Position numbers and translations under genes: made by a program. A stretch of 23,582 nt of DNA from a virus. The notes under the pieces are model-generated. The model was not told the DNA's origin and did not search any database. It saw only the letters and a program-made list of their open reading frames with translations. The stretch spans positions 1 to 23,582 of IMG/VR virus record IMGVR_UViG_3300035698_013561; one strand, 5' to 3'. Positions 16,060-23,455 of the stretch are shown one piece after another. Position 1 is the stretch's first letter. Each line of letters starts with the position of its first letter.

Positions 16060-16318
16060 CAGCAATCCCATATACATCTATAATATCAATAAGATACCTG
16101 TTTTCAGTTACACGTGCAGTAGCTGCCATTTGAAAAAAAACTTCCTTACCCCTAAGTTCAGCTTTTAATGTAGCGTCTAAATCCATACCCAAACCAACAA
16201 CAGTACCTTTTCTAGAATATCGTGGATCAAATGATGGTTTTAATATTAAACCACCAACTGTCTTTGTTTCTTTCTCTTCATTAAATTCAATTAGTAATTT
16301 TTTCCCTAGTACTATCAT
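16046..16318 (-). CDS. GroES-like co-chaperonin
   Basis: This 90-residue protein matches the 10-kDa co-chaperonin fold: LGKKLLIEFNEEKETKTVGG (4-23) followed by LILKP, then KGTVVGLG (37-44), a central KAELRGKEVFF and the end YLIDIIDVYGI. The ETKTVGGLIL stretch aligns with the GroES mobile loop, whose hydrophobic tripeptide docks on GroEL; here it would be LIL. T4 phage makes gp31 for the same purpose, because host GroES cannot fold gp23 with GroEL. A gp23-like capsid protein lies in the same array, which supports this role. AAGGAG precedes the ATG. Confidence 0.85.
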   Translation of the reverse strand: MIVLGKKLLIEFNEEKETKTVGGLILKPSFDPRYSRKGTVVGLGMDLDATLKAELRGKEVFFQMAATARVTENRYLIDIIDVYGIADEED

Positions 16319-16327
16319 ATGCTCTCC

Positions 16328-16552
16328 TTATTTGCTCTTTCTAACTTCAATCCTACGAATAACAGTATGCTGTAATGTAACATCATCAATATATAAAATA
16401 TCCTCTATATTAAAAATACTATATGCTATGGGTGTACCAGAATTTAGTGGTATTAAATTCATACCAGTCATAGTAGGAATGTACAAAAAATCTAACGTTA
16501 AAATTATTTTCTCTGTATTTTTATCAATAATGTTTGTTTGTTTTAGTGTCAT
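16328..16552 (-). CDS. 74-residue hypothetical protein
   Basis: The family is not recognised. It looks like a small beta-rich protein (EKIILTLDFLYIPTMTGMNL, then QHTVIRRIEVRKSK). GGAG lies eight bases before the ATG, and the start is five bases after the primase stop. An overlapping frame on the other strand is open too, but it lacks such a site and runs against all neighbouring genes. Confidence 0.65.
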   Translation of the reverse strand: MTLKQTNIIDKNTEKIILTLDFLYIPTMTGMNLIPLNSGTPIAYSIFNIEDILYIDDVTLQHTVIRRIEVRKSK

Positions 16553-16557
16553 AATAA

Positions 16558-17508
16558 TTACTCCATCATAGAATATAACTGATACTCAAAAGAACTTATT
16601 GTTTCACGTTTTTCAATAGCCTCATTTATCTCAGTGATAGAACTCTCACCAGGGTCCTTTAAATCTAAAATAGCTAGTGATGCCTTTACATATTCTGAAA
16701 AATGATTTGTTAACTCCACAGCATCCTTTAAAGCATCAGGATCAAGCATCACAACTACCTCAGAAGGTTTTTTTTCTAATATTTTTTTAAACTGCACTTT
16801 AGATATACTCTTACCACCAATTGCGACAGCGTGATCACCTATACTTAGAGCATCAAAAGGTCCCTCACTTACTATAATCATACTATGCTTTCGTACTCTA
16901 TTTAAATTAAAAACATAATGAGACTTACCTATGTTAGATGATAATGGTTTTTTAGGATTCTTAGTTTTCAAATGTGCTTGATTTGTTATATCCCTCCCTT
17001 GAAAATATACACATTGACCATTCTCAAATATTGGTAATATTACTCTATCTCTATAGTCTTCTTTATCAATAGAAGTCTTTACACCACAACGAATTCCATA
17101 TTGTTTTACCTTGTGGTATTCTATGCCTCTACTTCTTAGATAATTCATTTCTTTTGTTCCAGGTCTAATATCTTTAAACTCATCATACAAATTCTTAATA
17201 TGATTAATAAAACGTACGTCAGGTGTTTGACTCTGTATTTCTTTTTCTATTTCTTCAATTGTTTTAACTCGAACAGAAGGCTCTATTGTTTTAGCAACAT
17301 CTAACCTAGATATACCTTCATAGTCTGACACTACAGTTAAGTAGTTTCCTTTATAGCTACAGTTAAAACAAATACACTGATCTGTTGCATCGTTAATGCA
17401 AAATCTACTACGTGTATCAGAACAAAATGGGCAATTTGTTTTATACTGCCCATCTGAATATTTAGTAACAGTTTGTATATTACTTAGATACTCTACTAAC
17501 TTGCCCAC
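16558..17508 (-). CDS. DnaG-type DNA primase
   Basis: This 316-residue protein makes RNA primers for lagging-strand synthesis. An N-terminal CHC2-type zinc ribbon is visible (Cys26, Cys29, Cys47 and Cys50; Cys45 is nearby). A linker leads to the catalytic core: RGIEYHKVKQYGIRCG (128-142), YRDRVILPIFENGQ (152-165) and YFQGRDIT (168-175). The TOPRIM part follows with SEGPFDALS (214-222) carrying the metal-binding Glu215, then VVMLDPDA (252-259) and KDPGE (284-288). No C-terminal helicase-binding domain of bacterial DnaG type is evident, so it is short, like T4 gp61 and phage primases. It overlaps the helicase gene by 29 bases, so the two are translated together. Confidence 0.92.
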   Translation of the reverse strand: MGKLVEYLSNIQTVTKYSDGQYKTNCPFCSDTRSRFCINDATDQCICFNCSYKGNYLTVVSDYEGISRLDVAKTIEPSVRVKTIEEIEKEIQSQTPDVRFINHIKNLYDEFKDIRPGTKEMNYLRSRGIEYHKVKQYGIRCGVKTSIDKEDYRDRVILPIFENGQCVYFQGRDITNQAHLKTKNPKKPLSSNIGKSHYVFNLNRVRKHSMIIVSEGPFDALSIGDHAVAIGGKSISKVQFKKILEKKPSEVVVMLDPDALKDAVELTNHFSEYVKASLAILDLKDPGESSITEINEAIEKRETISSFEYQLYSMME

Positions 17509-18946
17509 TTAATGCCTCTCCTTTTGCTGCATAATCGATAAAACTGCCTTTACCTGTTCTTGCCAACTTATCTCTTTGTTTGTCATATTTAAGTTGTGCT
17601 GCCATAGCTTCATAATCTTTAGTATTCAAATTAGCGAATTGTAATCCTGCATCATCTAATTTATATTGACTCACTAAACCTTCTTTACCTATTCTTGACT
17701 TAATGATATTCAAATTATAATAAGCTGTAATAGATGTTTGACAAACTTTTGCCATACCCATAACATATGGTATTGGTCGAAGTTTTGATGCTCCTTCAGC
17801 AGTAGACCTCTTTGTTAAAATCTCTTGTGTAGAAGATTCACTATTTCCTTGTGTGGCTGTCCACAAAACAACATCAAGTTTTTTTGCTGAACTTACTATA
17901 TTTGAAAAATGATCTTTCCATATTGCACGTGTTTCTGAAAACACAGATTTCATTATCTTCATTTCATCAGCGTAGTCAATAACTAGCATATCACATTTAC
18001 GACCAACTCTGTCTTCAGTTTCTTGCACATATTTCTCAATCATAACAGTAGTAGCTTCACCTGGATAGTATTCCTTTATTATCAACTTTCCACCATCAGC
18101 TGCTATTTGATTCATAACTATTCTAATATTATCTTGTGCAATTTTATCACAATATACTCTAGTTACTGACTGATAACTAAACCACGCATCATATCTATCT
18201 TGAGTTTCTTCTATAGTATTTTCTAATGTAATATGGATAACAAAATAACCCCTTGCTACAGCAAACCCAGCAATATTCATTAATAGTATAGATTTTCCTA
18301 CACCTGTACCACCAACAATGCAGCCAACCGTTTTACTAGTTAAGCCACCTGTTTTCATATTCTCATCAAATAAACCAAACCCAGTTGGAATAATAACTTC
18401 TGAGTCTATGCCATCATTTTTAGCTTGCTGCTTCCTTGCTCGTTCAACTACTCTATCTTCAAATGTTTCTATATGAGAAACACCTTCATCAGGAGTTTCT
18501 AAAACCATACCTTCTTGTGCTTCTCTTAATGCCTCAACTGCCTCATCTATTGACCCATTTTTATATTTGCTTAAAGCAGTAGTCATCGCTTCATGCAAAT
18601 TTTTGTGCCTTAAAAACTCTATGAATTTTGTACGTACAGTATCTATATGAACTTTACTGAATGTTTTATAAGTATTATCTACTATAGAAAGAACTTGCCC
18701 CTCATCATCTTTATAAATACTTGAAGGTTTATCTTTTAATATCTGAAGTAAAACACCTTTGGTAGGGAATTCTCCTTCACTACCAAAAAAGCTAGATAAT
18801 TTACTATAAACTTCTTGGGCAGGCTTATGACTAAAATATTCCTTTTTAACATACTTTTGAGCTTGTATGTAGGCGTCTGGTTGTTGCAATAATAACTGGA
18901 TAATTTCTATCTGTAATTGTGCATTTAAATCTGACTCTTTGAGCAT
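17480..18946 (-). CDS. DnaB-family replicative helicase
   Basis: This 488-residue protein is a ring helicase that unwinds the fork with the adjacent primase. The N-terminal helical domain (about 1-150) is followed by a linker and the RecA-like motor: Walker A GGTGVGKS at 212-219, then YFVIHITLEN with the catalytic Glu of the LE motif (241-242), Walker B MLVIDYAD (320-327) and the following VVLWTATQGN sensor stretch. The C-terminus includes SRIGKEGLVSQYKLDDAG, where the arginine finger region is expected. AGAGG is nine bases before the ATG, directly after the upstream unknown gene. Its role corresponds to T4 gp41. Confidence 0.94.
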   Translation of the reverse strand: MLKESDLNAQLQIEIIQLLLQQPDAYIQAQKYVKKEYFSHKPAQEVYSKLSSFFGSEGEFPTKGVLLQILKDKPSSIYKDDEGQVLSIVDNTYKTFSKVHIDTVRTKFIEFLRHKNLHEAMTTALSKYKNGSIDEAVEALREAQEGMVLETPDEGVSHIETFEDRVVERARKQQAKNDGIDSEVIIPTGFGLFDENMKTGGLTSKTVGCIVGGTGVGKSILLMNIAGFAVARGYFVIHITLENTIEETQDRYDAWFSYQSVTRVYCDKIAQDNIRIVMNQIAADGGKLIIKEYYPGEATTVMIEKYVQETEDRVGRKCDMLVIDYADEMKIMKSVFSETRAIWKDHFSNIVSSAKKLDVVLWTATQGNSESSTQEILTKRSTAEGASKLRPIPYVMGMAKVCQTSITAYYNLNIIKSRIGKEGLVSQYKLDDAGLQFANLNTKDYEAMAAQLKYDKQRDKLARTGKGSFIDYAAKGEALSGQVSRVSK

Positions 18947-18958
18947 TCCTATTAACCT

Positions 18959-21319
18959 CTATTTCTTATACTCTGAAAACATCAGAGTTTCATATTGTTT
19001 AAAATATTTAAACTCTTCAAACCTTTCTGCTATCTCAAGCAAATCAAATATTTCAACTTTTTTTCTCTTTGATATATATAGTAAAAAAATATTTGATGCT
19101 CCATATATATTAACTAATTCTTTATTAAAAGATGCAGAATACTTTCCAAATCTTTTTAATGATATGGGAATGTCTGATTCATATAAGTGAGTATCTACTA
19201 TGTCTGTTGATTTTAATAGATGTCTTTTTCTTACATGATATGGTAATTTATCTGGGTTAGGTTCTACTATTCTTCTAAGGCGCATATTATCTTCTGGAAA
19301 ATATGATAAAAAACGACCTTTTAATGTGTCTAGCCAATCCTCTTCACCACTTTGTTGTAGTATATTTTTATGTATCTTGTACATAGGATCTGCCATTCTG
19401 CAATTTTCTTCTGTTGGTACTACATTTGCATTTTCTGGTGGTACATGATTATCAGGATCCATTACTCTAAAAGGAGCATAAAATTTTATGTTGCTTAAAT
19501 ATCTATGAATAGTAACTTCTTCATCTGTACTTTCTACTGCTAATCTATGACAACTAACTGGGAGAAAATTTGATACATAAAATTTATCAGCAACTCTAAA
19601 TGTATAACCTTTATCTTCATATTTTTTTCTAATTCTTGAAGCCCATGTAACTACATCTAAATTACGTATCTCTTTAACACTATCAGCATAATGAGCACTA
19701 AAATATTCTATTAAACTATATTCTTTTTTATTTTGCCTACGTCTTATTATTGCTTTTACATGTTCTTCTACAGAAGCTGTGCCTTCTGCATCTTTAGAGT
19801 CTTTATAAAATTTTTGTGTCTCTTTATAGCCCTCATAAAAATCTTCTTTATATCTTATGTCTTCTAATGCACATATGTTTAAAGCTCTTCTATGTCGTCC
19901 AGTATCTTGATAGTTTAAAGTATAACCATAATATAAAAATTTATTGTAATTCATTTCAGCACCAAAAGAACGTAAAGAATTAACATAAGGACGAGCCCAA
20001 TAAATTCCTTTATAAAAGTTATCTACATAATAAAATTGAGAATAAATATAACCATACATTGAATACCCTTTAGATTTAATAAAATCAGCTAATTTGGTAA
20101 AAGCCCTATAGTTTTTACCCTTCTTAGAAAAAGCATTTACAGATGGGCGATAGTCTTCAAATACATCTCTAGAAAATGTTTCATACAATGAAGCCAAATA
20201 CGATATTTCTTTTGGTAGTGCTCTCTTTGAATGCGATAAAAGTTGTTTATCAAAAGTATGACTCCATTTCTCATTTCTTATTTGACCCATATCTTTAAAT
20301 AATTGACGCATACCCTCTGGATTTTCAAAATTAGCAAAACGTGATCTTGTATTTTCTTCCACTTCAGCTGCTCCTTTTTTATAATAGTCGTCTAAATAAT
20401 AAACTACTTCTTTTGTAAGTATTAGGTCTTCATAGAAATCTTTGGATGTAAAACGTTGTAAATCTATATTTAGGTTTTTATGTAATTCAGCATAATTAAT
20501 TTTAATATAGTTAAGAAGTTTTATATTATCAGGTTGCTTATCTTCATGTTTTATGGTTAACTTTTTTTTAATTTCAATAAGATTTTTTTTGGTAAGAGAT
20601 TTTGTAACCATTGTAACTGTATGTATTGGAAGATTTGTTATTTGTGATAAATATTTTCTTGTATAGAGATGAAAATCTTCAAACATAAATTTGGTATCAT
20701 TATTATAAGTTCTTATAATTGTTGATAAAATTAAATTTTCTTGAAATGTTAATGTTCGTTTAAAGGTACGAAAAAGTGGAACATATGTTTTTTGTTTAGT
20801 TATAATATAGCTTAAAAATTGAATATGGTGATATTGAAAATATAATTTTTGATCTTTATTTATTTTTAAGTTTCTTATATAATCAGTAATATCAATAATC
20901 TTGTATATTTTAAATAGTTCCTTATAATTAAAATAATAATATGGACTATAACCATATTGCTTAGTTTTTTCTGGTGCAATAATAATATTTGCTTGTCGAA
21001 GAAAAACGATATGACTAAGAATTGCTCTGTATTTAATATCTGTCTTTGTAAATTTATCTATTAAAATTTTTAAGTTTTCAAAGCTTATCTTAAAAACTTC
21101 AGTATTTTCATCAGTATTGTAAAAATAATTTATTAATTCAGATATTACTTGTGGATCTAAACTTCTTGTTGTTGTAGAGAGAGATGTTAACCAAGTAGTA
21201 TCATAGTAGTCTATGTATTTCTTGTCATTAATTTTTTTAAAAGCCATTAATTGTAAGTCAGGATTGATTGAAATAGTATTACAGTGTTTTATGTTTTTTA
21301 AAAATGTTTTATCCGGCAT
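18959..21319 (-). CDS. Large unknown protein with a possible winged-helix region, first in the replication array
   Basis: I do not recognise this 786-residue protein. It starts with ATG behind AGGAG (seven-base spacing) right after the divergent AT-rich region and ends 12 bases before the helicase gene. Residues about 190-258 look like a winged helix: a helix TFQENLILSTIIRTY, then YLSQITNLPIHTVTMVTKSL as helix-turn-helix and KKNLIEIKKKLTIKHE as wing. Residues about 75-130 are similar in style, with KRxxLSHIVFLRQANIII-like character. The remainder is rich in Tyr, Phe, Lys and Asp, with no Walker or nuclease motif that I can see. Position suggests a replication initiator, helicase loader or early regulator; this is inference. 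Confidence 0.8.
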   Translation of the reverse strand: MPDKTFLKNIKHCNTISINPDLQLMAFKKINDKKYIDYYDTTWLTSLSTTTRSLDPQVISELINYFYNTDENTEVFKISFENLKILIDKFTKTDIKYRAILSHIVFLRQANIIIAPEKTKQYGYSPYYYFNYKELFKIYKIIDITDYIRNLKINKDQKLYFQYHHIQFLSYIITKQKTYVPLFRTFKRTLTFQENLILSTIIRTYNNDTKFMFEDFHLYTRKYLSQITNLPIHTVTMVTKSLTKKNLIEIKKKLTIKHEDKQPDNIKLLNYIKINYAELHKNLNIDLQRFTSKDFYEDLILTKEVVYYLDDYYKKGAAEVEENTRSRFANFENPEGMRQLFKDMGQIRNEKWSHTFDKQLLSHSKRALPKEISYLASLYETFSRDVFEDYRPSVNAFSKKGKNYRAFTKLADFIKSKGYSMYGYIYSQFYYVDNFYKGIYWARPYVNSLRSFGAEMNYNKFLYYGYTLNYQDTGRHRRALNICALEDIRYKEDFYEGYKETQKFYKDSKDAEGTASVEEHVKAIIRRRQNKKEYSLIEYFSAHYADSVKEIRNLDVVTWASRIRKKYEDKGYTFRVADKFYVSNFLPVSCHRLAVESTDEEVTIHRYLSNIKFYAPFRVMDPDNHVPPENANVVPTEENCRMADPMYKIHKNILQQSGEEDWLDTLKGRFLSYFPEDNMRLRRIVEPNPDKLPYHVRKRHLLKSTDIVDTHLYESDIPISLKRFGKYSASFNKELVNIYGASNIFLLYISKRKKVEIFDLLEIAERFEEFKYFKQYETLMFSEYKK

Positions 21320-21361
21320 GATATATCTCCTGATTAATTATTTATCTGTCTTATTATTTAA

Positions 21362-21390
21362 ACTATATCGAGAATGGTTTTAAAAGTAAA
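21362..21390 (-). promoter_or_regulatory. Putative leftward promoter for the replication array
   Basis: On the minus strand TTTACT (21390-21385) and TATAGT (21367-21362) are 17 bases apart, with 4 of 6 and 5 of 6 matches to the sigma-70 consensus. The -10 element is 43 bases before the ATG of the 786-residue protein. In such AT-rich DNA chance matches are common. Confidence 0.4.
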
Positions 21391-21408
21391 CAAATAATTT
21401 AAAATAAA

Positions 21409-21450
21409 ATAGGATAAACTCAATAGATGCCGCTATATCATTTATCCTAT
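21409..21450. repeat. Perfect 10-bp inverted repeat, 22-base spacer
   Basis: ATAGGATAAA (21409-21418) and TTTATCCTAT (21441-21450) are exact reverse complements. The pair lies just upstream of the putative leftward promoter and could be a protein-binding site or a cruciform-forming element. There is no T tract, so it is not a typical terminator. Confidence 0.8.
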
Positions 21451-21525
21451 ATTAAATATTATACTAAATTATATATAAATTGTATACTTTTATTTTACAA
21501 CTACTTAAGTAATGTAATTACTGAC

Positions 21526-21557
21526 AATCAGAATTTCTGAAAGAAATAATTCTGATT
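21526..21557. repeat. Perfect 10-bp inverted repeat, 12-base spacer
   Basis: AATCAGAATT (21526-21535) and AATTCTGATT (21548-21557) are exact reverse complements, followed by TTTTC on the plus strand. It could be an operator, an origin hairpin or a weak terminator. Confidence 0.8.
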
Positions 21558-21700
21558 TTCAAGTTTCCTTTATATTTATTTTTAATTATTTCATTTATAT
21601 TTTTTTATATATTTTTATATATGTTTTATAATATATTAATTAATCGTGAAAACTTTACTGAAAACCCATATATAGCTTGTTTCAAAATTTAACTAAAATT

Positions 21701-21753
21701 GTATAATTATTATACACTTTTCGTAGTTTACGACAAAATTAGTTATATATAAT
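21701..21753 (+). promoter_or_regulatory. Putative rightward promoter region with palindromes
   Basis: GTATAATTATTATAC (21701-21715) is a perfect palindrome that contains TATAAT in both directions. Just after it, TCGTAGTTTACGA (21721-21733) has 5-bp arms around GTT and overlaps a TTTACG element (21727-21732), 15 bases before a second TATAAT (21748-21753). This arrangement suits a promoter with an overlapping operator for the small rightward genes. Spacing is not ideal, so confidence is low. Confidence 0.35.
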
Positions 21754-21784
21754 ATATATTGCACAATGAAAGGAATAACTTACA

Positions 21785-22000
21785 ATGGTTTGTACGAAAG
21801 CAAAATTGGATGAGATTACTTGCATTTATGTATTGGCTAAAAATCAATACTATAATAGACAACGTAAAGAACTATATGGTTCAGAACTAAAAAGAAAAGA
21901 AGTTAGACATTATTATTGTGAAGAATGTAAAGCCTGGCATTTAACAAAATATAAAAGGTATTATAATGAACCACTCCATATTAATGAACTTCACATTTAA
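21785..22000 (+). CDS. Small CxxC / HLT-motif protein
   Basis: This 71-residue protein has a basic helical N-terminal half (AKNQYYNRQRKELYGSELK) and a C-terminal motif HYYCEECKAWHLTKYKRY, with a CxxC pair followed by WHLT. The same YxCxxCxxWHLT pattern is widespread in tiny phage and bacterial proteins of unknown role and probably binds a metal with the His. AAAGGA is ten bases before the ATG. It is the first rightward gene after the divergent region, a typical place for early accessory functions. Confidence 0.75.
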   Translation: MVCTKAKLDEITCIYVLAKNQYYNRQRKELYGSELKRKEVRHYYCEECKAWHLTKYKRYYNEPLHINELHI

Positions 22001-22040
22001 TATAATAAGATAAGCATTTATATAAAAGAAAGGTAAAACA

Positions 22041-22607
22041 ATGAAAATAGCAATTATAGGACATCCAGGAATCAATATACAAGGTATGTGTGATTACATT
22101 TCACAAGCTCTTCCATTAACTACAGCTTGTGGTTTAACAGAGTATACTTTAAAGCAAGCGGGTATTAGTGAGTATGCTAAAGTTCAAAAAGCAGCATTTT
22201 TTGATATCGTTGCAAATATATTTGAAGATCGTATTAAACATATTAGTTGTAGAGATAATTTAATAACTGATACATGTGGACTTGATATATTGGCTTATAT
22301 GTTTACAACAGTGAATACCTTTAGTAGCCAATCTAAGTTAGATGCCCTTTTAGACATAGCAGTATTAGAAATGAATAACTACGATTTAATTATTACTTTG
22401 CCATATGTAAAAGATATTAAAAAGCATAACAATGTTTATAATTTAAAACACCGAATATTCACACAAGGATTTGTAGAATTATTAACCGACAAGACAAGTG
22501 CTTTTATTGTAGACATTCCGTATTACACCACAGACGATAATATGACACAAGATGTGTATGAAAATATTGTCGCTGACTTTCCAAAATTCAAGTCATTACT
22601 AACCTAG
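22041..22607 (+). CDS. P-loop NTPase/kinase-like protein with degenerate Walker A
   Basis: The 188-residue sequence looks like the AAA_28 / NadR-like nucleoside kinase fold. It opens with a beta strand and loop MKIAIIGHPGINIQ where a Walker A is expected, but the GK[ST] residues are missing (GHPGINIQG). Later, DNLITDTCGLDILAYMF (about 73-89) matches the typical phrase with a TD or DR pair and DxxAYM, and NYDLIITLPYV (about 113-123) is a following strand. It may have lost ATP binding or may bind it in another way. AAAGG precedes the ATG by seven bases. Fold assignment is by eye and moderately sure. Confidence 0.65.
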   Translation: MKIAIIGHPGINIQGMCDYISQALPLTTACGLTEYTLKQAGISEYAKVQKAAFFDIVANIFEDRIKHISCRDNLITDTCGLDILAYMFTTVNTFSSQSKLDALLDIAVLEMNNYDLIITLPYVKDIKKHNNVYNLKHRIFTQGFVELLTDKTSAFIVDIPYYTTDDNMTQDVYENIVADFPKFKSLLT

Positions 22608-22873
22608 ATTAATTTATTTTATTCTTTTATGCATTTTCCAATGAATAGGCATATAAATAAAATAGTTTTAAAAACGTTATAATATATATATAAATTAATA
22701 AAGACAGTTTATATATATTATATATATAAAAGTTATTAGTTTATATAAAAGAAAATTAATATTAAGTAATATTAGTTAAGGAGGTGTTGTAACTAAAAGT
22801 AGTAAAAAAGAAACAGGTAAGAACTATACCTAAAAGGGTTCAAAAAAAATAAAGCCAGAGAAGGAGAAAAGTA
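22608..22873 (+). other. AT-rich gap with a palindrome and an orphan ribosome site
   Basis: No supported gene lies here. The left part forms an imperfect AT stem (about 22612-22665). TTTATATATAT and ATATATATAAA (22708-22730) form a perfect 23-base palindrome around one T. A perfect AAGGAGG (22778-22784) follows, with only TTG-TAA (22787-22792) close behind. A start-less basic frame ends at 22852. The real ribosome site for the next gene is GAAGGAG, just before 22874. Confidence 0.5.
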
Positions 22874-23356
22874 ATGAATCATATAAAAGTAAAGAATTTA
22901 ACAGAAAAGAAGATAGAAAAGATGGTAGAAGTTTTTGGTCACAAAGGACCAAAAATCGGGTATGAAATAGACGGAAATATAATACAACTAGAGAATGGTT
23001 TGAAAGTTACTTTCACTAAGACAATTAGTGATATAGAATCTTTTGAACTGGTTAAAGATATTAAAATTAAAGTTGACAAAGGGTATTATGTCGACGATAA
23101 AGGTGTGAAAATTAAGGACTGTAAAAAAAAGGTGAATGAACCTTTTGAACTAAATTGGTTCAAAGATTTTGGAACTGTCTGGATTATACATCCATTAGTA
23201 GGAAAATTAATCCAGACAGTTCGAAAAAGTAGTAACGGAACTACTATGAATTCAGAAACCAAAGCAAAGTATAAAGAAGAGATAACAAGGTTAAAAGCTT
23301 CTAGAAAAGCTTTTCGAGAAGCTTCTGAAGTTAAAATAATAGTACCAAAAAAATAG
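22874..23356 (+). CDS. 160-residue hypothetical basic protein
   Basis: The family is not recognised. The N-terminal two thirds look beta-rich (IGYEIDGNIIQLENGLKVTF, then IKIKVDKGYYVDDKGVKIKD). The last 45 residues are a Lys/Arg-rich helix (KYKEEITRLKASRKAFREAS) that might bind nucleic acid. AAGGAG lies seven bases before the ATG, and a clear terminator follows, so it ends a rightward transcript. Confidence 0.75.
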   Translation: MNHIKVKNLTEKKIEKMVEVFGHKGPKIGYEIDGNIIQLENGLKVTFTKTISDIESFELVKDIKIKVDKGYYVDDKGVKIKDCKKKVNEPFELNWFKDFGTVWIIHPLVGKLIQTVRKSSNGTTMNSETKAKYKEEITRLKASRKAFREASEVKIIVPKK

Positions 23357-23372
23357 TGGTAAGTAAATAAAT

Positions 23373-23403
23373 CAAGCTAGTATATACTAGCTTGGTTTTT
23401 TTA
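23373..23403 (+). terminator. Intrinsic terminator
   Basis: CAAGCTAGTAT and ATACTAGCTTG (23373-23394) form a perfect 22-base palindrome, giving a 9-bp stem with a TATA-type loop, directly followed by GTTTTTTT. It lies 17 bases after the stop of the 160-residue gene and ends its transcript. Confidence 0.92.
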
Positions 23404-23455
23404 TATTAGAATTTTATTTATTAAAATCTTGTTGGTTAAAAGTTCGGAGAAAGAA

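Larger units (their letters stand above)
21320..21784. other. AT-rich divergent intergenic region, possible origin
   Basis: This 465-base stretch separates the leftward and rightward gene arrays and has no gene that I can support. It is very AT-rich and carries perfect inverted repeats at 21409-21450, 21526-21557 and 21701-21715. A smaller one lies at 21721-21733. It must hold promoters for both directions. Its place next to the helicase, primase and an unknown candidate initiator makes it a possible replication origin; that is inference. Confidence 0.6.

Noticed and set aside
16332-16571. 79-codon plus-strand frame
   Set aside because: The minus-strand gene here has GGAG and fits between neighbours; the plus frame has no such site and opposes the array.
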